Source: Mesorhizobium sp. dw_380 (GTDB lineage Bacteria; Pseudomonadota; Alphaproteobacteria; Rhizobiales; Rhizobiaceae). Taken from it: a DNA stretch of 36,809 bases. The notes beneath the pieces were generated by a model. The model saw only the letters and a list, made by a program, of their open reading frames with translations, was not told where the DNA came from and did no database searches. The translations under genes and the position numbers were made by a program. This document shows positions 9,793-17,351 of the stretch, piece after piece (positions within the stretch are counted from its first letter, which is position 1; every line of letters begins with the position of its first letter). The stretch covers positions 1-36,809 of the forward strand of contig NZ_JAFFIW010000052.1 of assembly GCF_018588885.1 (NCBI RefSeq), given 5' to 3'.

Positions 9793-11024
9793 GCCTCGCC
9801 GTGCCCCGCGATCATCATCGCTTCCAGCGCCAGCCGGTCGACCTTGCGCATGCGCTCCGATTCCGACTTCAGCTGGCCGCAGGCGGCGAGGATGTCGCGG
9901 CCGCGCGGCGTGCGGATCGGCGAGGCATAGCCGGCATTGTTGATGTAGTCGGCGAACTTCTCGATCGTCTCCCAGTCCGAGCACTGGTAGTTGGTGCCGG
10001 GCCATGGGTTGAACGGGATCAGGTTGATCTTGGCCGGAATGCCCTTGAGCAGCTTGATCAGGCCCTTGGCGTCCTCGATGGAATCGTTGACGTCCTTCAG
10101 CATCACATATTCGAAGGTGATGCGCTTGGCGTTCGACAGGCCGGGATAGGCGCGGCAGGCGGCGATCAGTTCCTTCAGCGGGTACTTCTTGTTGATCGGC
10201 ACCAGCAGATCGCGCAGGTCGTCATTGGTGGCGTGCAGCGAGATCGCCAGCATGACGCCGATCTCCTCGCCGGTGCGGAAGATTTCCGGCACGACGCCGG
10301 AGGTCGACAGCGTGATGCGGCGCTTCGACAGCGACAGCCCGTCGCCGTCGGAAGCGATCAGCAGCGCCTTCTTCACCGCCTCGAAATTGTAGAGCGGCTC
10401 GCCCATGCCCATCATGACGATGTTGGACACTTTTCTGCCCTCGGCCGGCACGATGGCGCCGTCAGGCGTGTCACGGTCGGGGAAGTCGCCCAGCCGGTCG
10501 CGCGCGGTGAGCAGTTGGGCGAGGATTTCCTCAGCGGTGAGGTTGCGCACCAGCTTCTGCGTGCCGGTGTGGCAGAACGAGCAGGTCAGCGTGCAGCCGA
10601 CCTGCGAGGAGATGCAGAGCGTGCCGCGGCCTTCTTCGGGAATATAGACGGTCTCGATCTCGACCGGCCGGCCGGCGCCGCGCGGCGGAAAGCGGAACAG
10701 CCACTTGCGGGTACCGTCCGCGGAGATCTGCTCCTCGACGATTTCGGGCCTTGCAACCGTGAAATGCTTGTACAGTTCGGCGCGCAGATCCTTGGAGATA
10801 TTGAACATGCCGGCGAAGTCGGAAACGCCGCGCACATACATCCAGTGCCAAAGCTGCTGGGCGCGCATCTTTGCCTGGCGCTCCGGCACGATGCCGGACG
10901 CGACGAGCGCCTCGCCGAGTTCGGCGCGCGTCAGGCCGATCAGCGACGGTTTTTCGGCCGGCACGGCGCGGGCGCGCAACGCGTCACGGGCGCCTTCGGC
11001 GGTAAGGTCGAATGAAAGGGTCAT
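9789..11024 (-). CDS. rlmN: Dual-specificity RNA (adenine-C2)-methyltransferase RlmN
   Basis: A 411-residue radical-SAM enzyme that methylates C2 of A2503 in 23S rRNA and A37 in some tRNAs, supporting translational fidelity. The [4Fe-4S] cluster motif CTLTCSFC gives C144, C148 and C151. The methyl-carrying cysteine of the family is in the preceding TLCISSQVG stretch (C137), and the resolving cysteine in the C-terminal ILAACGQL. MLKDVNDS and the RTPRGRDI stretch are also diagnostic. The length is slightly above the E. coli protein (384) because of an acidic-poor loop near residues 180-195. It is the first gene of a probable three-gene operon with two small membrane proteins. The start ATG at 11024 gives the usual N-terminus for alphaproteobacterial homologues. 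Confidence 0.95.
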   Translation of the reverse strand: MTLSFDLTAEGARDALRARAVPAEKPSLIGLTRAELGEALVASGIVPERQAKMRAQQLWHWMYVRGVSDFAGMFNISKDLRAELYKHFTVARPEIVEEQISADGTRKWLFRFPPRGAGRPVEIETVYIPEEGRGTLCISSQVGCTLTCSFCHTGTQKLVRNLTAEEILAQLLTARDRLGDFPDRDTPDGAIVPAEGRKVSNIVMMGMGEPLYNFEAVKKALLIASDGDGLSLSKRRITLSTSGVVPEIFRTGEEIGVMLAISLHATNDDLRDLLVPINKKYPLKELIAACRAYPGLSNAKRITFEYVMLKDVNDSIEDAKGLIKLLKGIPAKINLIPFNPWPGTNYQCSDWETIEKFADYINNAGYASPIRTPRGRDILAACGQLKSESERMRKVDRLALEAMMIAGHGEA

Positions 11025-11382
11025 GGTTGCACAGATATAAGCGGTTTGCGGCCGATTTCACGCATCGTGCCTGATATGAAGCGCGGCGCATAGCACAGGT
11101 TGAGCGCGGAGTCATGCCGGATGGACCATAAGCCCTGGGCGCCGACAGTGTTTCGATCGCCTTGTTGTTGGTCGGCGGACCATCTCTGCCCTTGATGCGA
11201 GTTCATCTCGGCCAATCAGTTTGACCCATGACAACGGCCCGCTGCGACTGACTGCCAGCCTCAAGCCCCTTCATTCCTCCGCACAGGAACCGATCACATA
11301 ACCGTGTTGCCGTAACGATTCCCGTCTCGGCCCCGAAATCCAAAGCGGGCAATCATGCCCTTGCAGAACGGGAGTATGCAAA
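11025..11382. other. Divergent intergenic region, rlmN / Met-rich protein gene
   Basis: A 358-base non-coding stretch that must contain the promoters of rlmN (leftward) and the Met-rich protein gene (rightward). A short hairpin GGGCA-ATCA-TGCCC lies at about 11346-11359, just before the rightward gene. I found no convincing promoter, riboswitch or small gene; several short open frames here look random. Confidence 0.4.
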
Positions 11383-11682
11383 ATGAACTCGATCAAGATC
11401 GCCCTCCTTGCCGGACTCGTCGGCCTTTCCGCCTCGCAGGCATTTGCTGAAGACGCGATGGGCACGATGACTATGATGAAGGGCGGTCAGGTGACGGCGA
11501 TCATGCCGGACGGACACATGGGCACCATGACACCGGACGCGAAGATGGGTGCCGAGATGATGAAGATGGCGAAGCCGATCAAGCACTGCATGATGCTGAT
11601 GACCGACGCCAAGGGCAAGGCGTACATGAGCGACACATCGACCAAGAAAGCCCAGGCGGAATGCGAAAAAATGGCCATGTGA
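11383..11682 (+). CDS. Small methionine-rich secreted protein, unknown function
   Basis: A 99-residue protein with a clear Sec signal peptide (about residues 1-22, cleavage near AFA/ED). The mature ~77 residues contain about 17 methionines, many in clusters such as MTMM, EMMKM and CMMLM, plus two cysteines and two histidines. This is a composition used by periplasmic copper-handling proteins, where methionine thioethers bind Cu(I). A metal-binding or methionine-oxidation-buffering role is inference; no copper gene is adjacent. I do not recognise the family. The start at 11383 is supported by GGGAG upstream and the signal peptide, and a strong hairpin follows the gene. It appears monocistronic. 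Confidence 0.75.
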   Translation: MNSIKIALLAGLVGLSASQAFAEDAMGTMTMMKGGQVTAIMPDGHMGTMTPDAKMGAEMMKMAKPIKHCMMLMTDAKGKAYMSDTSTKKAQAECEKMAM

Positions 11683-11701
11683 GATCTGAGCCCGCGACTG
11701 C

Positions 11702-11734
11702 TCCCGCCGGCGCAGGAGCCGGCGGGAATATCTT
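11702..11734 (+). terminator. Hairpin terminator after the Met-rich protein gene
   Basis: TCCCGCCGGC (11702-11711) pairs perfectly with GCCGGCGGGA (11718-11727) around a six-base GCAGGA loop, 20 bases after the stop codon. The following AATATCTT is only weakly T-rich, so it may be a less than perfect intrinsic terminator. Confidence 0.65.
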
Positions 11735-11891
11735 CACGCGTAGCCCTGCCAATCGCTGCATGGGCTCGTGCCCTCTGCAGGAACAACCTCAGCCGGCGAG
11801 TTACCCGTTTCCTCGAGGCAGCGCCTTGATCCGACAGGCTTGATCGACGTCATGCCTGTGTTAGGGCTGAGGTTCCGTCGAGAGGACCGAC

Positions 11892-13247
11892 ATGGCCGGC
11901 ATATCGCGAAAATACCCCATGCTGCGGCGTTCGCGCGCGATGTGGGGTTCCCGGCGCGTCTGGCTGCCGCGCCTGGTGTTCTGGGCCGGCGCCGTCGGCA
12001 TCGGTGTGATCAGTGTGCTGTTCGCGGTGCTGGCCGACAAGGCCCAAGGCCTGTTCCACCTGATGACGGGCGATGGGGGCGGTTGGCGTTTCTATCTGCC
12101 GCTCATCGTCACGCCGCTGGGTTTCGTGCTGTGCGCGTGGCTCGCCCATGCCTTCTTTCCCGGCTCGCAAGGCAGCGGCATTCCGCAGGCGATCGCGGCG
12201 CGGCATCTGCGCGACGATGACGACCGCGGCCATATCCTGTCGCTCAGGCTGGTGGCGGGCAAGATTGCGCTGACCATCGTCGGCCTGTTCTGCGGCGCCT
12301 CGATCGGCCGTGAGGGCCCGACCGTGCAGGTCGGCGCCTCGCTGATGCTGCAGGCGGCGCGCTGGGGCGGCATGGCGCAGGCGCGCGGCCTGATCCTGGC
12401 CGGTTCGGCCGCCGGTATCGCGGCGGCCTTCAACACGCCGCTGGCCGGCATCGTCTTCGCCATCGAGGAAATGGGCCGCACCTATGAGGCACGCACCAAC
12501 GGGCTGGTGCTGACGGCCGTGATCCTGGCCGGCCTCGCCTCGCTTGGCCTGCTTGGCAACTATACCTATTTCGGCGTCTCGAAGGAGACGATCGCGTTTA
12601 CCACCGACTGGCCCCTGGTGCTTGGCTGCGGCGTCATCGGCGGCGGCTTCGGCGCGCTGTTCTCGCTGCTGGCGTTGAAGATAACGCGGCGGATTCGGCG
12701 CTGGCACGCGCACCAGCCCTTGCAGCGCGCTCTGCTGGTGGCCGCCATCTGCGGGCTCGGCGTGGCGGTGATCGGCATCGTGTCGGGCGGGCTGACCTTC
12801 GGCACCGGCTATGTGCAGGCGCGGGGCGCCGTCGAAGGTACGCCCTTGCCATGGTTGTTCTTTGCCGAAAAGTTCCTGGCCGGGCTGCTGTCGATGGTGT
12901 CGGGCATTCCCGGCGGCATCTTCGCCCCATCGCTGGCGGTCGGCGCCGGCATCGGCAGTTCGCTCGGCCTCGTCTTCGGCGCCAGCACAGGGGCCGCGGC
13001 GCTGCTCGGCATGGCCGGCTATTTCGCCGGCGTTGTGCAGGCGCCGATGACGGCCTTCGTCATCATCCTGGAGATGACCGGCAATCACGACAATGTCATC
13101 GCCCTGATGCTGGCCTCCATGCTGGGTTATGGCACGGCGCGCATGATCTCGCACGAGCCGCTCTATCACGCGCTGTCGCGGGTCTTCATCGCCGAGGCAA
13201 TCCGGCGGCGGCGGGCGGAGGCAGCGCCGGAACAACGCCTGGCCTGA
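11892..13247 (+). CDS. ClC family chloride channel / H+-Cl- antiporter
   Basis: A 451-residue integral membrane protein of the ClC family (PF00654). The three selectivity-filter motifs are visible: GSGIPQ near residue 95, GREGPTVQ near 139 and GIPGGIFAPSLAVG near 340. The gating glutamate in GREGP is present, and a second glutamate in FAIEEMG corresponds to the proton-pathway glutamate (E203) of E. coli ClcA, so H+/Cl- exchange rather than passive conduction is plausible. There is no C-terminal CBS domain pair. Bacterial homologues help in extreme acid resistance. The start at 11892 follows GAGAGGACC at usable spacing. The gene ends at a bidirectional terminator shared with the convergent IalB gene. 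Confidence 0.92.
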   Translation: MAGISRKYPMLRRSRAMWGSRRVWLPRLVFWAGAVGIGVISVLFAVLADKAQGLFHLMTGDGGGWRFYLPLIVTPLGFVLCAWLAHAFFPGSQGSGIPQAIAARHLRDDDDRGHILSLRLVAGKIALTIVGLFCGASIGREGPTVQVGASLMLQAARWGGMAQARGLILAGSAAGIAAAFNTPLAGIVFAIEEMGRTYEARTNGLVLTAVILAGLASLGLLGNYTYFGVSKETIAFTTDWPLVLGCGVIGGGFGALFSLLALKITRRIRRWHAHQPLQRALLVAAICGLGVAVIGIVSGGLTFGTGYVQARGAVEGTPLPWLFFAEKFLAGLLSMVSGIPGGIFAPSLAVGAGIGSSLGLVFGASTGAAALLGMAGYFAGVVQAPMTAFVIILEMTGNHDNVIALMLASMLGYGTARMISHEPLYHALSRVFIAEAIRRRRAEAAPEQRLA

Positions 13248-13254
13248 AAAGCAA

Positions 13255-13287
13255 AAGGGCCGGCTCCGCGGGCCGGCCCTTCGTTTT
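13255..13287. terminator. Bidirectional intrinsic terminator between ClC and IalB genes
   Basis: AAGGGCCGGC (13255-13264) pairs with GCCGGCCCTT (13272-13281) around a seven-base TCCGCGG loop. It is flanked by an A-rich stretch on the left and CGTTTTC on the right, so each strand reads a T-rich tail after the stem. It lies between the two convergent genes and probably serves both. Confidence 0.85.
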
Positions 13288-13303
13288 CAAAAGCAAGGTT
13301 CGC

Positions 13304-13807
13304 CTATTTGCACTTGGCGATCGAGGACAGTGCCGCCGAAATGCCCTTCAGCGAGAAGACATAGGAGGTCGGGTTGCCGCGCCCCGACTTCGCCGAAACC
13401 TTCATGTCGGTGCCGGTCTTCATGGCGGCGATCAGAACCGGCTCCTCGGCGGCGTTCTCGACCCAGGCCGACTTGCCGCGCGTGAACATCGAGAAAGACT
13501 TCTTGTCGATGGTGACGGTGGCCTTCGAACCTTCCTGGAAATTGTAGCCGGCAATGAACTGCGGCTCGTAGGACACCTGCTGGCCGGGCCGCTGGCTGAC
13601 GAAGAAGAACATGTCACCATGGTCGAGCGTCGGCGGCTGCTTGTCGGTCGGCACGGTCAGCACATAACAGACCTTGCCGCCCGATGCCTGGTAGCTATAG
13701 GTGCCCCAGGCATTGTGCTGGCCGATCTTGGTCGCCTGCTGCGCCAGCGCCGGCACTGCCGAGGCCGCCAGGGCCAGACCCGAAACAATAGCTATCAATC
13801 CGCGCAT
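13304..13807 (-). CDS. Invasion-associated locus B (IalB) family periplasmic protein
   Basis: A 167-residue exported protein with a signal peptide (residues 1 to about 22, cleavage near ALAQ). The mature region carries typical IalB family (PF06776) features: an opening W-x-x-YSY with CYVLT, then the FFVSQRPGQQV stretch and a terminal cysteine (AKCK) that could pair with the early cysteine. The family is named for Bartonella IalB, needed for erythrocyte invasion, but free-living and symbiotic rhizobia carry several members with no known role, and the name should not be read as virulence. The gene is monocistronic; its 3' end meets the bidirectional terminator shared with the ClC gene. Confidence 0.88.
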   Translation of the reverse strand: MRGLIAIVSGLALAASAVPALAQQATKIGQHNAWGTYSYQASGGKVCYVLTVPTDKQPPTLDHGDMFFFVSQRPGQQVSYEPQFIAGYNFQEGSKATVTIDKKSFSMFTRGKSAWVENAAEEPVLIAAMKTGTDMKVSAKSGRGNPTSYVFSLKGISAALSSIAKCK

Positions 13808-14155
13808 CGTCTTTCCCGTATTCCAAATGGTGCGGAGGCGGGCCGCCTGGCGTCCTGCCGTCGCTTCATTTTGATTTAATCTGGGTTACCAAACGGTGAA
13901 TTTCCCTTGAGAAAAGGACGCTCACCCCAGGAAACCGCCGCCATTCCCGCGCCGCCGCCTTGTCAGCGGCCGGCGCGACGTCCCTTCGGCGACTTGGAGG
14001 CCACGAAAGCGGCAAGAGTTTGACTTTTCAAACCAGGTCCCGCAGCAGTCCTGGCTTGCAGGACGGGTGACGAATTTCCCTCCACGCTGTAGAATGGCCG
14101 CTTTCGTTCCAGGCGTTCTGGCGCCTCGATGACCTCGCATGGGGTTTCTTCGGTC
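13808..14155. other. Intergenic region, IalB gene / methyltransferase-like gene
   Basis: A 348-base divergent region. A small hairpin GTCCTG-CTTG-CAGGAC type structure is at about 14049-14064. The IalB-proximal part is AT-richer (ATTTTGATTTAATC near 13868), a likely promoter position for that leftward gene, but no consensus boxes are clear. I see no coding potential. Confidence 0.4.
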
Positions 14156-14758
14156 ATGGCCATTTCCGAGACAGTCCTGATCCTGGCGGGCGGAGCGATC
14201 GTGCTGTCGATAATATTCGGTATTCGTGTTGCCATGCGGACGTTGGCCGACGGTGCCGCGCCGACGCGGCAATCGGGTGGCGGGGAGGCCGGCACGCCCG
14301 ACGTGGCCGGGGTCATCGCTCTGCCTCCCTTGATCTTTCTCGGCTTCCTGGTGGCGGCAGCGGTGCTCGAAGCGATCATCCCGCTCCCGTTCATGGCCGG
14401 GCAGGCTTCCGCACGCTACATTGGCGGGGCCGTGCTCGCGATGTGCGGCTTCGTCATCATCTTCATGGCGGCGGGGCGCTTCCAAGCCGCCGGCACCAAC
14501 ATTCCGCCGACCCTGCCGACGACGGCGCTGGTCGTCGACGGGATCTACCGGCGAACCAGGAATCCGTTTTATCTGGGAACGACCCTCATCTATCTCGGCC
14601 TGGGCGTCGCGGCGGGAAGTTTTTGGGCCATCGGGCTGGTCGTCCCGCTGCTGTGGGTGATCAATACCGGCGTCGTCGCACGCGAGGAGCGCTATCTGGA
14701 GCGTAAATTCGGCGATGCGTATCGTTCCTACAAGGGGCGGGTGCGGCGGTGGGTTTGA
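14156..14758 (+). CDS. Isoprenylcysteine carboxyl methyltransferase-like membrane protein
   Basis: A 200-residue membrane protein with four to five hydrophobic segments. The C-terminal half carries the ICMT/PEMT-type signature: GIYRRTRNPFYLGT (the RxxRNPxYL SAM-binding segment) followed by a buried helix and REERYLERKFGDAYRSYK, the conserved E-R...Y-x-x-Y tail. Such proteins methylate lipids or small hydrophobic substrates using S-adenosylmethionine; true protein prenylcysteine methylation is not expected in bacteria, so the substrate is unknown. The start is uncertain: ATG at 14156 opens right before the first membrane segment, while an in-frame ATG at 14129 would add nine residues; neither has a strong ribosome-binding site. 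It is convergent with the YkvA-like gene, 43 bases away. Confidence 0.78.
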   Translation: MAISETVLILAGGAIVLSIIFGIRVAMRTLADGAAPTRQSGGGEAGTPDVAGVIALPPLIFLGFLVAAAVLEAIIPLPFMAGQASARYIGGAVLAMCGFVIIFMAAGRFQAAGTNIPPTLPTTALVVDGIYRRTRNPFYLGTTLIYLGLGVAAGSFWAIGLVVPLLWVINTGVVAREERYLERKFGDAYRSYKGRVRRWV

Positions 14759-14801
14759 TCCGCCTCGAGGTAGCCCTTGCCTCTCTACACGGCCGCTTCG
14801 T

Positions 14802-15164
14802 TCAGCCCTTGTCGGCAATGGCGTCCCTGGCGGCCTGGCGATGCGCCGGCGTGATGTGGGCACTGACGGCGGTGATCGCGGCGGTCAGCACGGCGATGTC
14901 GTCGGTGAAGCCAAGGCCGAAGATGAAGTCGGGGATGAGGTCCACCGGCAGGACGAAATAGCCCAGTGCCGCCACCAATATGCCCTTGGCGCGCAGCGGC
15001 GTGTTCTTGTCCATGGCGCAGTAGTAGGCGGCGACGACGTCTTCCATGAACGGGATCTGCCGGGCGGCCTTCTTGGCCGTGCGCCAGAATTTCTCGCGCA
15101 CTTCGCCCTCGCCGGCCAGCTTGTCGCCAAAGCCGAAGAAATCAAAACCGGATTCTCGCGCCAT
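14802..15164 (-). CDS. YkvA family (DUF1232) protein
   Basis: A 120-residue protein of the DUF1232/YkvA family (PF06803). The diagnostic segment is LGYFVLPVDLIPDF at about residues 67-80, a hydrophobic stretch rich in Pro and Asp, followed by GFTDDIAVL. The function is unknown; the family is widespread and probably membrane-associated. I chose ATG 15164 because AGGAGAGG precedes it at ideal spacing; upstream in-frame codons would extend into repeat-bearing DNA. The gene stands alone, and a long block of family A repeats lies upstream. Confidence 0.85.
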   Translation of the reverse strand: MARESGFDFFGFGDKLAGEGEVREKFWRTAKKAARQIPFMEDVVAAYYCAMDKNTPLRAKGILVAALGYFVLPVDLIPDFIFGLGFTDDIAVLTAAITAVSAHITPAHRQAARDAIADKG

Positions 15165-15331
15165 TAACCTCTCCTCGCGAGGCACATGCGCGTCCTGGCG
15201 CCCGCTCGCGGATGAAAATGTGGTGAAAGGTGAACCCGACTGCAAGATGCGCGGCCATTTCCGGTGCTGGAAATCGAAATCGAGCTTTGCAGCACCAAAT
15301 GGGGGGACGCTCTGCGGGCAGTCGCCCCTCC

Positions 15332-15664
15332 CTTCGTCATTCTAGGGCGAAGCAAGGAGCGAAGCGACGCGGCGCAGACCCTAGAATCCATGCCGCGACC
15401 TAAAAGCGACGCAGCGGTGCCGAATTCTGCTCCGCTGCGGCCTCCACGAAGGTCGCGGCATGGATCCTCGAGTCTGTGCGTCCGCTTCGCTCCCGCTCCG
15501 CCCGTGGATGACGAAGCCGGGGTGCGGCACCTACAGCCACGCCCCGACAAAGCGACGCAGCGGTGCCGAATTCTGCTCCGCTGCGGCGTCCACAGACGTC
15601 GCGGCATGGATCCTCGGGTCTGCGCGTCCGCTTCGCTCCCGCTCCGCCCGTGGATGACGAAGCC
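15332..15664. repeat. Dispersed palindromic repeat, family A copy 2, with tandem duplication
   Basis: A 333-base element. Its left arm (CTTCGTCATTCTAGGGCGAA) and right end (CCCGTGGATGACGAAG) resemble the other family A copies, with ACCCTAGAATCCATGCC facing GGCATGGATCCTCG inside. Unlike the others, the right half is repeated in tandem with a 146-base period: AAGCGACGCAGCGGTGCCGA occurs at 15404 and again at 15550, each followed by an almost identical ~115 bases ending GATGACGAAG. It fills most of the 528-base gap between the YkvA and phhB genes. No coding function is seen. Confidence 0.78.
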
Positions 15665-15692
15665 CGAGGTTGCGTCGGCACGCTTCCACCAC

Positions 15693-15986
15693 CTACCCGA
15701 AATAGCGGTTCATCTTCTTGGCCAGTTCGATGTCGAGTGCCGTCACGCCGCCGGCATCATGGGTGTTCAAGGTCACGTCGACCGTTTTGTAGACGTTCGA
15801 CCAGTCGGGATGATGGTCCATCTTCTCCGCGGCTAGCGCGACGCGGGTCATGAAGGCGAAGGCCTCGGAGAAATTCTTGAAGGTGAAGGTGCGGCTGATC
15901 GAGCCGCCATCCTGTGCCAGCGCCCAGCCATCGAGGCCGGTCAACGCTGCTTCGGCGGCTTGCCTGTCCAGTTTCTCTCTCGTCAT
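15693..15986 (-). CDS. phhB: Pterin-4-alpha-carbinolamine dehydratase
   Basis: A 97-residue enzyme (PF01329) that dehydrates 4a-hydroxytetrahydrobiopterin, recycling the pterin cofactor of aromatic amino acid hydroxylases. The active-site histidine block DHHPDWSNVY is at about residues 57-66, and the family-typical THDAGGVTALD follows. The length matches the family. No phenylalanine hydroxylase gene is in this window, so its partner is elsewhere or it serves another pterin-dependent pathway (some homologues assist molybdopterin or transcription). The start at 15986 is the natural ATG. Family A repeats flank the gene on its 3' side and a family B palindrome on its 5' side. Confidence 0.93.
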   Translation of the reverse strand: MTREKLDRQAAEAALTGLDGWALAQDGGSISRTFTFKNFSEAFAFMTRVALAAEKMDHHPDWSNVYKTVDVTLNTHDAGGVTALDIELAKKMNRYFG

Positions 15987-16009
15987 GTCGGTTTCCCGTG
16001 CTATTTCGA

Positions 16010-16181
16010 CTGAGACTGTTTGGAAACTCTACTCTGGCGGCCATCTGATGGCGTTTTCTGCGCTTCCCCGTTCTACTGCGTCGCAGTAGAACTGTGCTCA
16101 GGACCTAAATGTCCGCTCCGCTCCGGTTCTCGAAACCACCACCATATGACTCGCCAGAGCGAATTTCGAAACAGTCTCTGA
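16010..16181. repeat. Dispersed palindromic repeat, family B copy 1
   Basis: A ~170-base element with inverted ends: TGAGACTGTTTGGAAACTC with CTCTGGCG on the left and CGCCAGAGCGAATTTCGAAA with CAGTCTCTGA on the right. The interior contains a separate perfect palindrome, TTCTACTGCG-T-CGCAGTAGAA (16070-16090), so the element could fold as a branched cruciform. A second copy is at 32216-32338. It lies between phhB (leftward) and the phosphatase gene (rightward) and overlaps the region where both promoters should lie. Confidence 0.7.
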
Positions 16182-16205
16182 AGTCGTCACCATAGCGTCG
16201 GATCG

Positions 16206-16724
16206 ATGAACGCGAAGCCCATAAATTCCATTCTTTTCGTCTGCCTCGGCAACATCTGCCGGTCGCCGCTTGCCGAGGGCATCTTTGGCGCTGTCTGGGC
16301 GGAGCGTGGTGGGGATCGCGATATGCTGCTCGATTCGGCAGCCACAGGCGGCTGGGAGGTCGGCTCGGCGCCCGACCCGCGCTCGATGGCGATTGCCGTG
16401 CATCACGGCATCGACATTTCCGCACAGCGGGCGCGAAAGGTCATGCGGGAGGACTTTTCCCGCTTCGACCTCATTCTCGGCATGGACCGGTCGAATGTCG
16501 CCGATCTGAAAGCGCTGGCGCCCGCGGCGATGCGCGACCGGGTGTACCTGTTCCTGGAGTTCGCGCAGGGCAAGGCGCGCGACGTGCCGGATCCCTACTA
16601 TGACGGGAAGGAGGCCTTCGCCGAGGTCTACCGCATGATCCGTGAAGCGTCGGAGGCGCTGGCGACGCGGCTTGCCGCGCGGGCGTCGGTGCCCGACAGC
16701 GACCAGGCCTCCTCGACGATGTAA
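16206..16724 (+). CDS. Low molecular weight protein tyrosine phosphatase
   Basis: A 172-residue cytoplasmic phosphatase of the LMW-PTP family (PF01451). The phosphate-binding loop CLGNICR (C13-R19, the CX5R signature) opens the protein and the general-acid motif DPYY is at about 129-132, so the enzyme should be active on phosphotyrosine. The final ~18 residues (after LATRLAARA) are not conserved and lie in a stretch that overlaps the convergent thpR gene by 97 bases. No tyrosine kinase or exopolysaccharide operon is nearby, so the substrate is open. The start at 16206 lies 25 bases after a family B palindrome; a clear ribosome-binding site is not visible. Confidence 0.92.
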   Translation: MNAKPINSILFVCLGNICRSPLAEGIFGAVWAERGGDRDMLLDSAATGGWEVGSAPDPRSMAIAVHHGIDISAQRARKVMREDFSRFDLILGMDRSNVADLKALAPAAMRDRVYLFLEFAQGKARDVPDPYYDGKEAFAEVYRMIREASEALATRLAARASVPDSDQASSTM

Positions 16725-17224
16725 GGGCCGCCGCCGACCGAATCGCGCGACGACATCAAGACGAAGCGACCGATGCGGAAGGGCAGCGTCGAGAAATTGC
16801 CGCGCGCCGACAGATATTGGGCGACATCCAGCGGGCTCGAATTGCGCAGGCGCGCCAGCGTCACATGCGGCATGAACTTGCGCGGATCGGCGGGGATGCC
16901 AAGCCGCTGGCAGATGCGCTCGATCTCGCCCTGAAGGGCTGCCAGATCGGGCGAGGCGGATGCGCCGGCCCACACCGCATGCGGCTTTTTCTGGCCGAAA
17001 GCACCGACACCCGACAGGGTCAGCGAGAAGGACGGCCGCTGCACGCGGTCGAGCGCGTTGGCGATCTCGTCGGCGACATGGCCCTCGACATCGCCGATGA
17101 AGCGCAGCGTCAGATGGTAGTTTTCGACATCGATCCAGCGGGCGCCGGGCAGGCCGCCCCTGAGCAGGGACAGCGAAAGGGCAGCATCACGCGGAATTTC
17201 GAGGGCGGTGAAAAGACGCGGCAT
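16628..17224 (-). CDS. thpR: RNA 2',3'-cyclic phosphodiesterase (2H family)
   Basis: A 198-residue member of the 2H phosphoesterase superfamily (LigT/ThpR). The two catalytic HxTx motifs are present: HLTL at residues 37-40 and HVTL at 120-123. The enzyme hydrolyses 2',3'-cyclic phosphate termini to 2'-phosphate and can ligate tRNA half-molecules in vitro; its in vivo role is not settled. The conserved domain ends near EEAWSL; the last ~20 residues are antisense to the end of the phosphatase gene and probably not conserved. The gene is downstream of tesA on the same strand with a 127-base gap. Start at 17224 fits the family N-terminus (MPRLFTAL). Confidence 0.92.
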   Translation of the reverse strand: MPRLFTALEIPRDAALSLSLLRGGLPGARWIDVENYHLTLRFIGDVEGHVADEIANALDRVQRPSFSLTLSGVGAFGQKKPHAVWAGASASPDLAALQGEIERICQRLGIPADPRKFMPHVTLARLRNSSPLDVAQYLSARGNFSTLPFRIGRFVLMSSRDSVGGGPYIVEEAWSLSGTDARAASRVASASDASRIMR

Positions 17225-17351
17225 GAAAAGCCTCCCTTCCTCGAATCGAAACTGTCACCCGTAGCGAATCATCGATAATCAAATGGAGCAAGTGGTTTGT
17301 TGGTCGCAGGTCTTAACTAAAGTTTCCGTAACGGAAGTTGTTCCAGTCCCC

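Noticed and set aside
9801..11015. 404-codon plus-strand open frame
   Set aside because: Antisense to rlmN and without recognisable protein features.
11850..13235. 461-codon minus-strand open frame
   Set aside because: Antisense to the ClC channel gene; composition is that of a shadow frame.
13922..14863. 313-codon minus-strand frame upstream and across the methyltransferase-like gene
   Set aside because: Antisense shadow of the membrane protein gene, no domain; the plus-strand product has clear family motifs.
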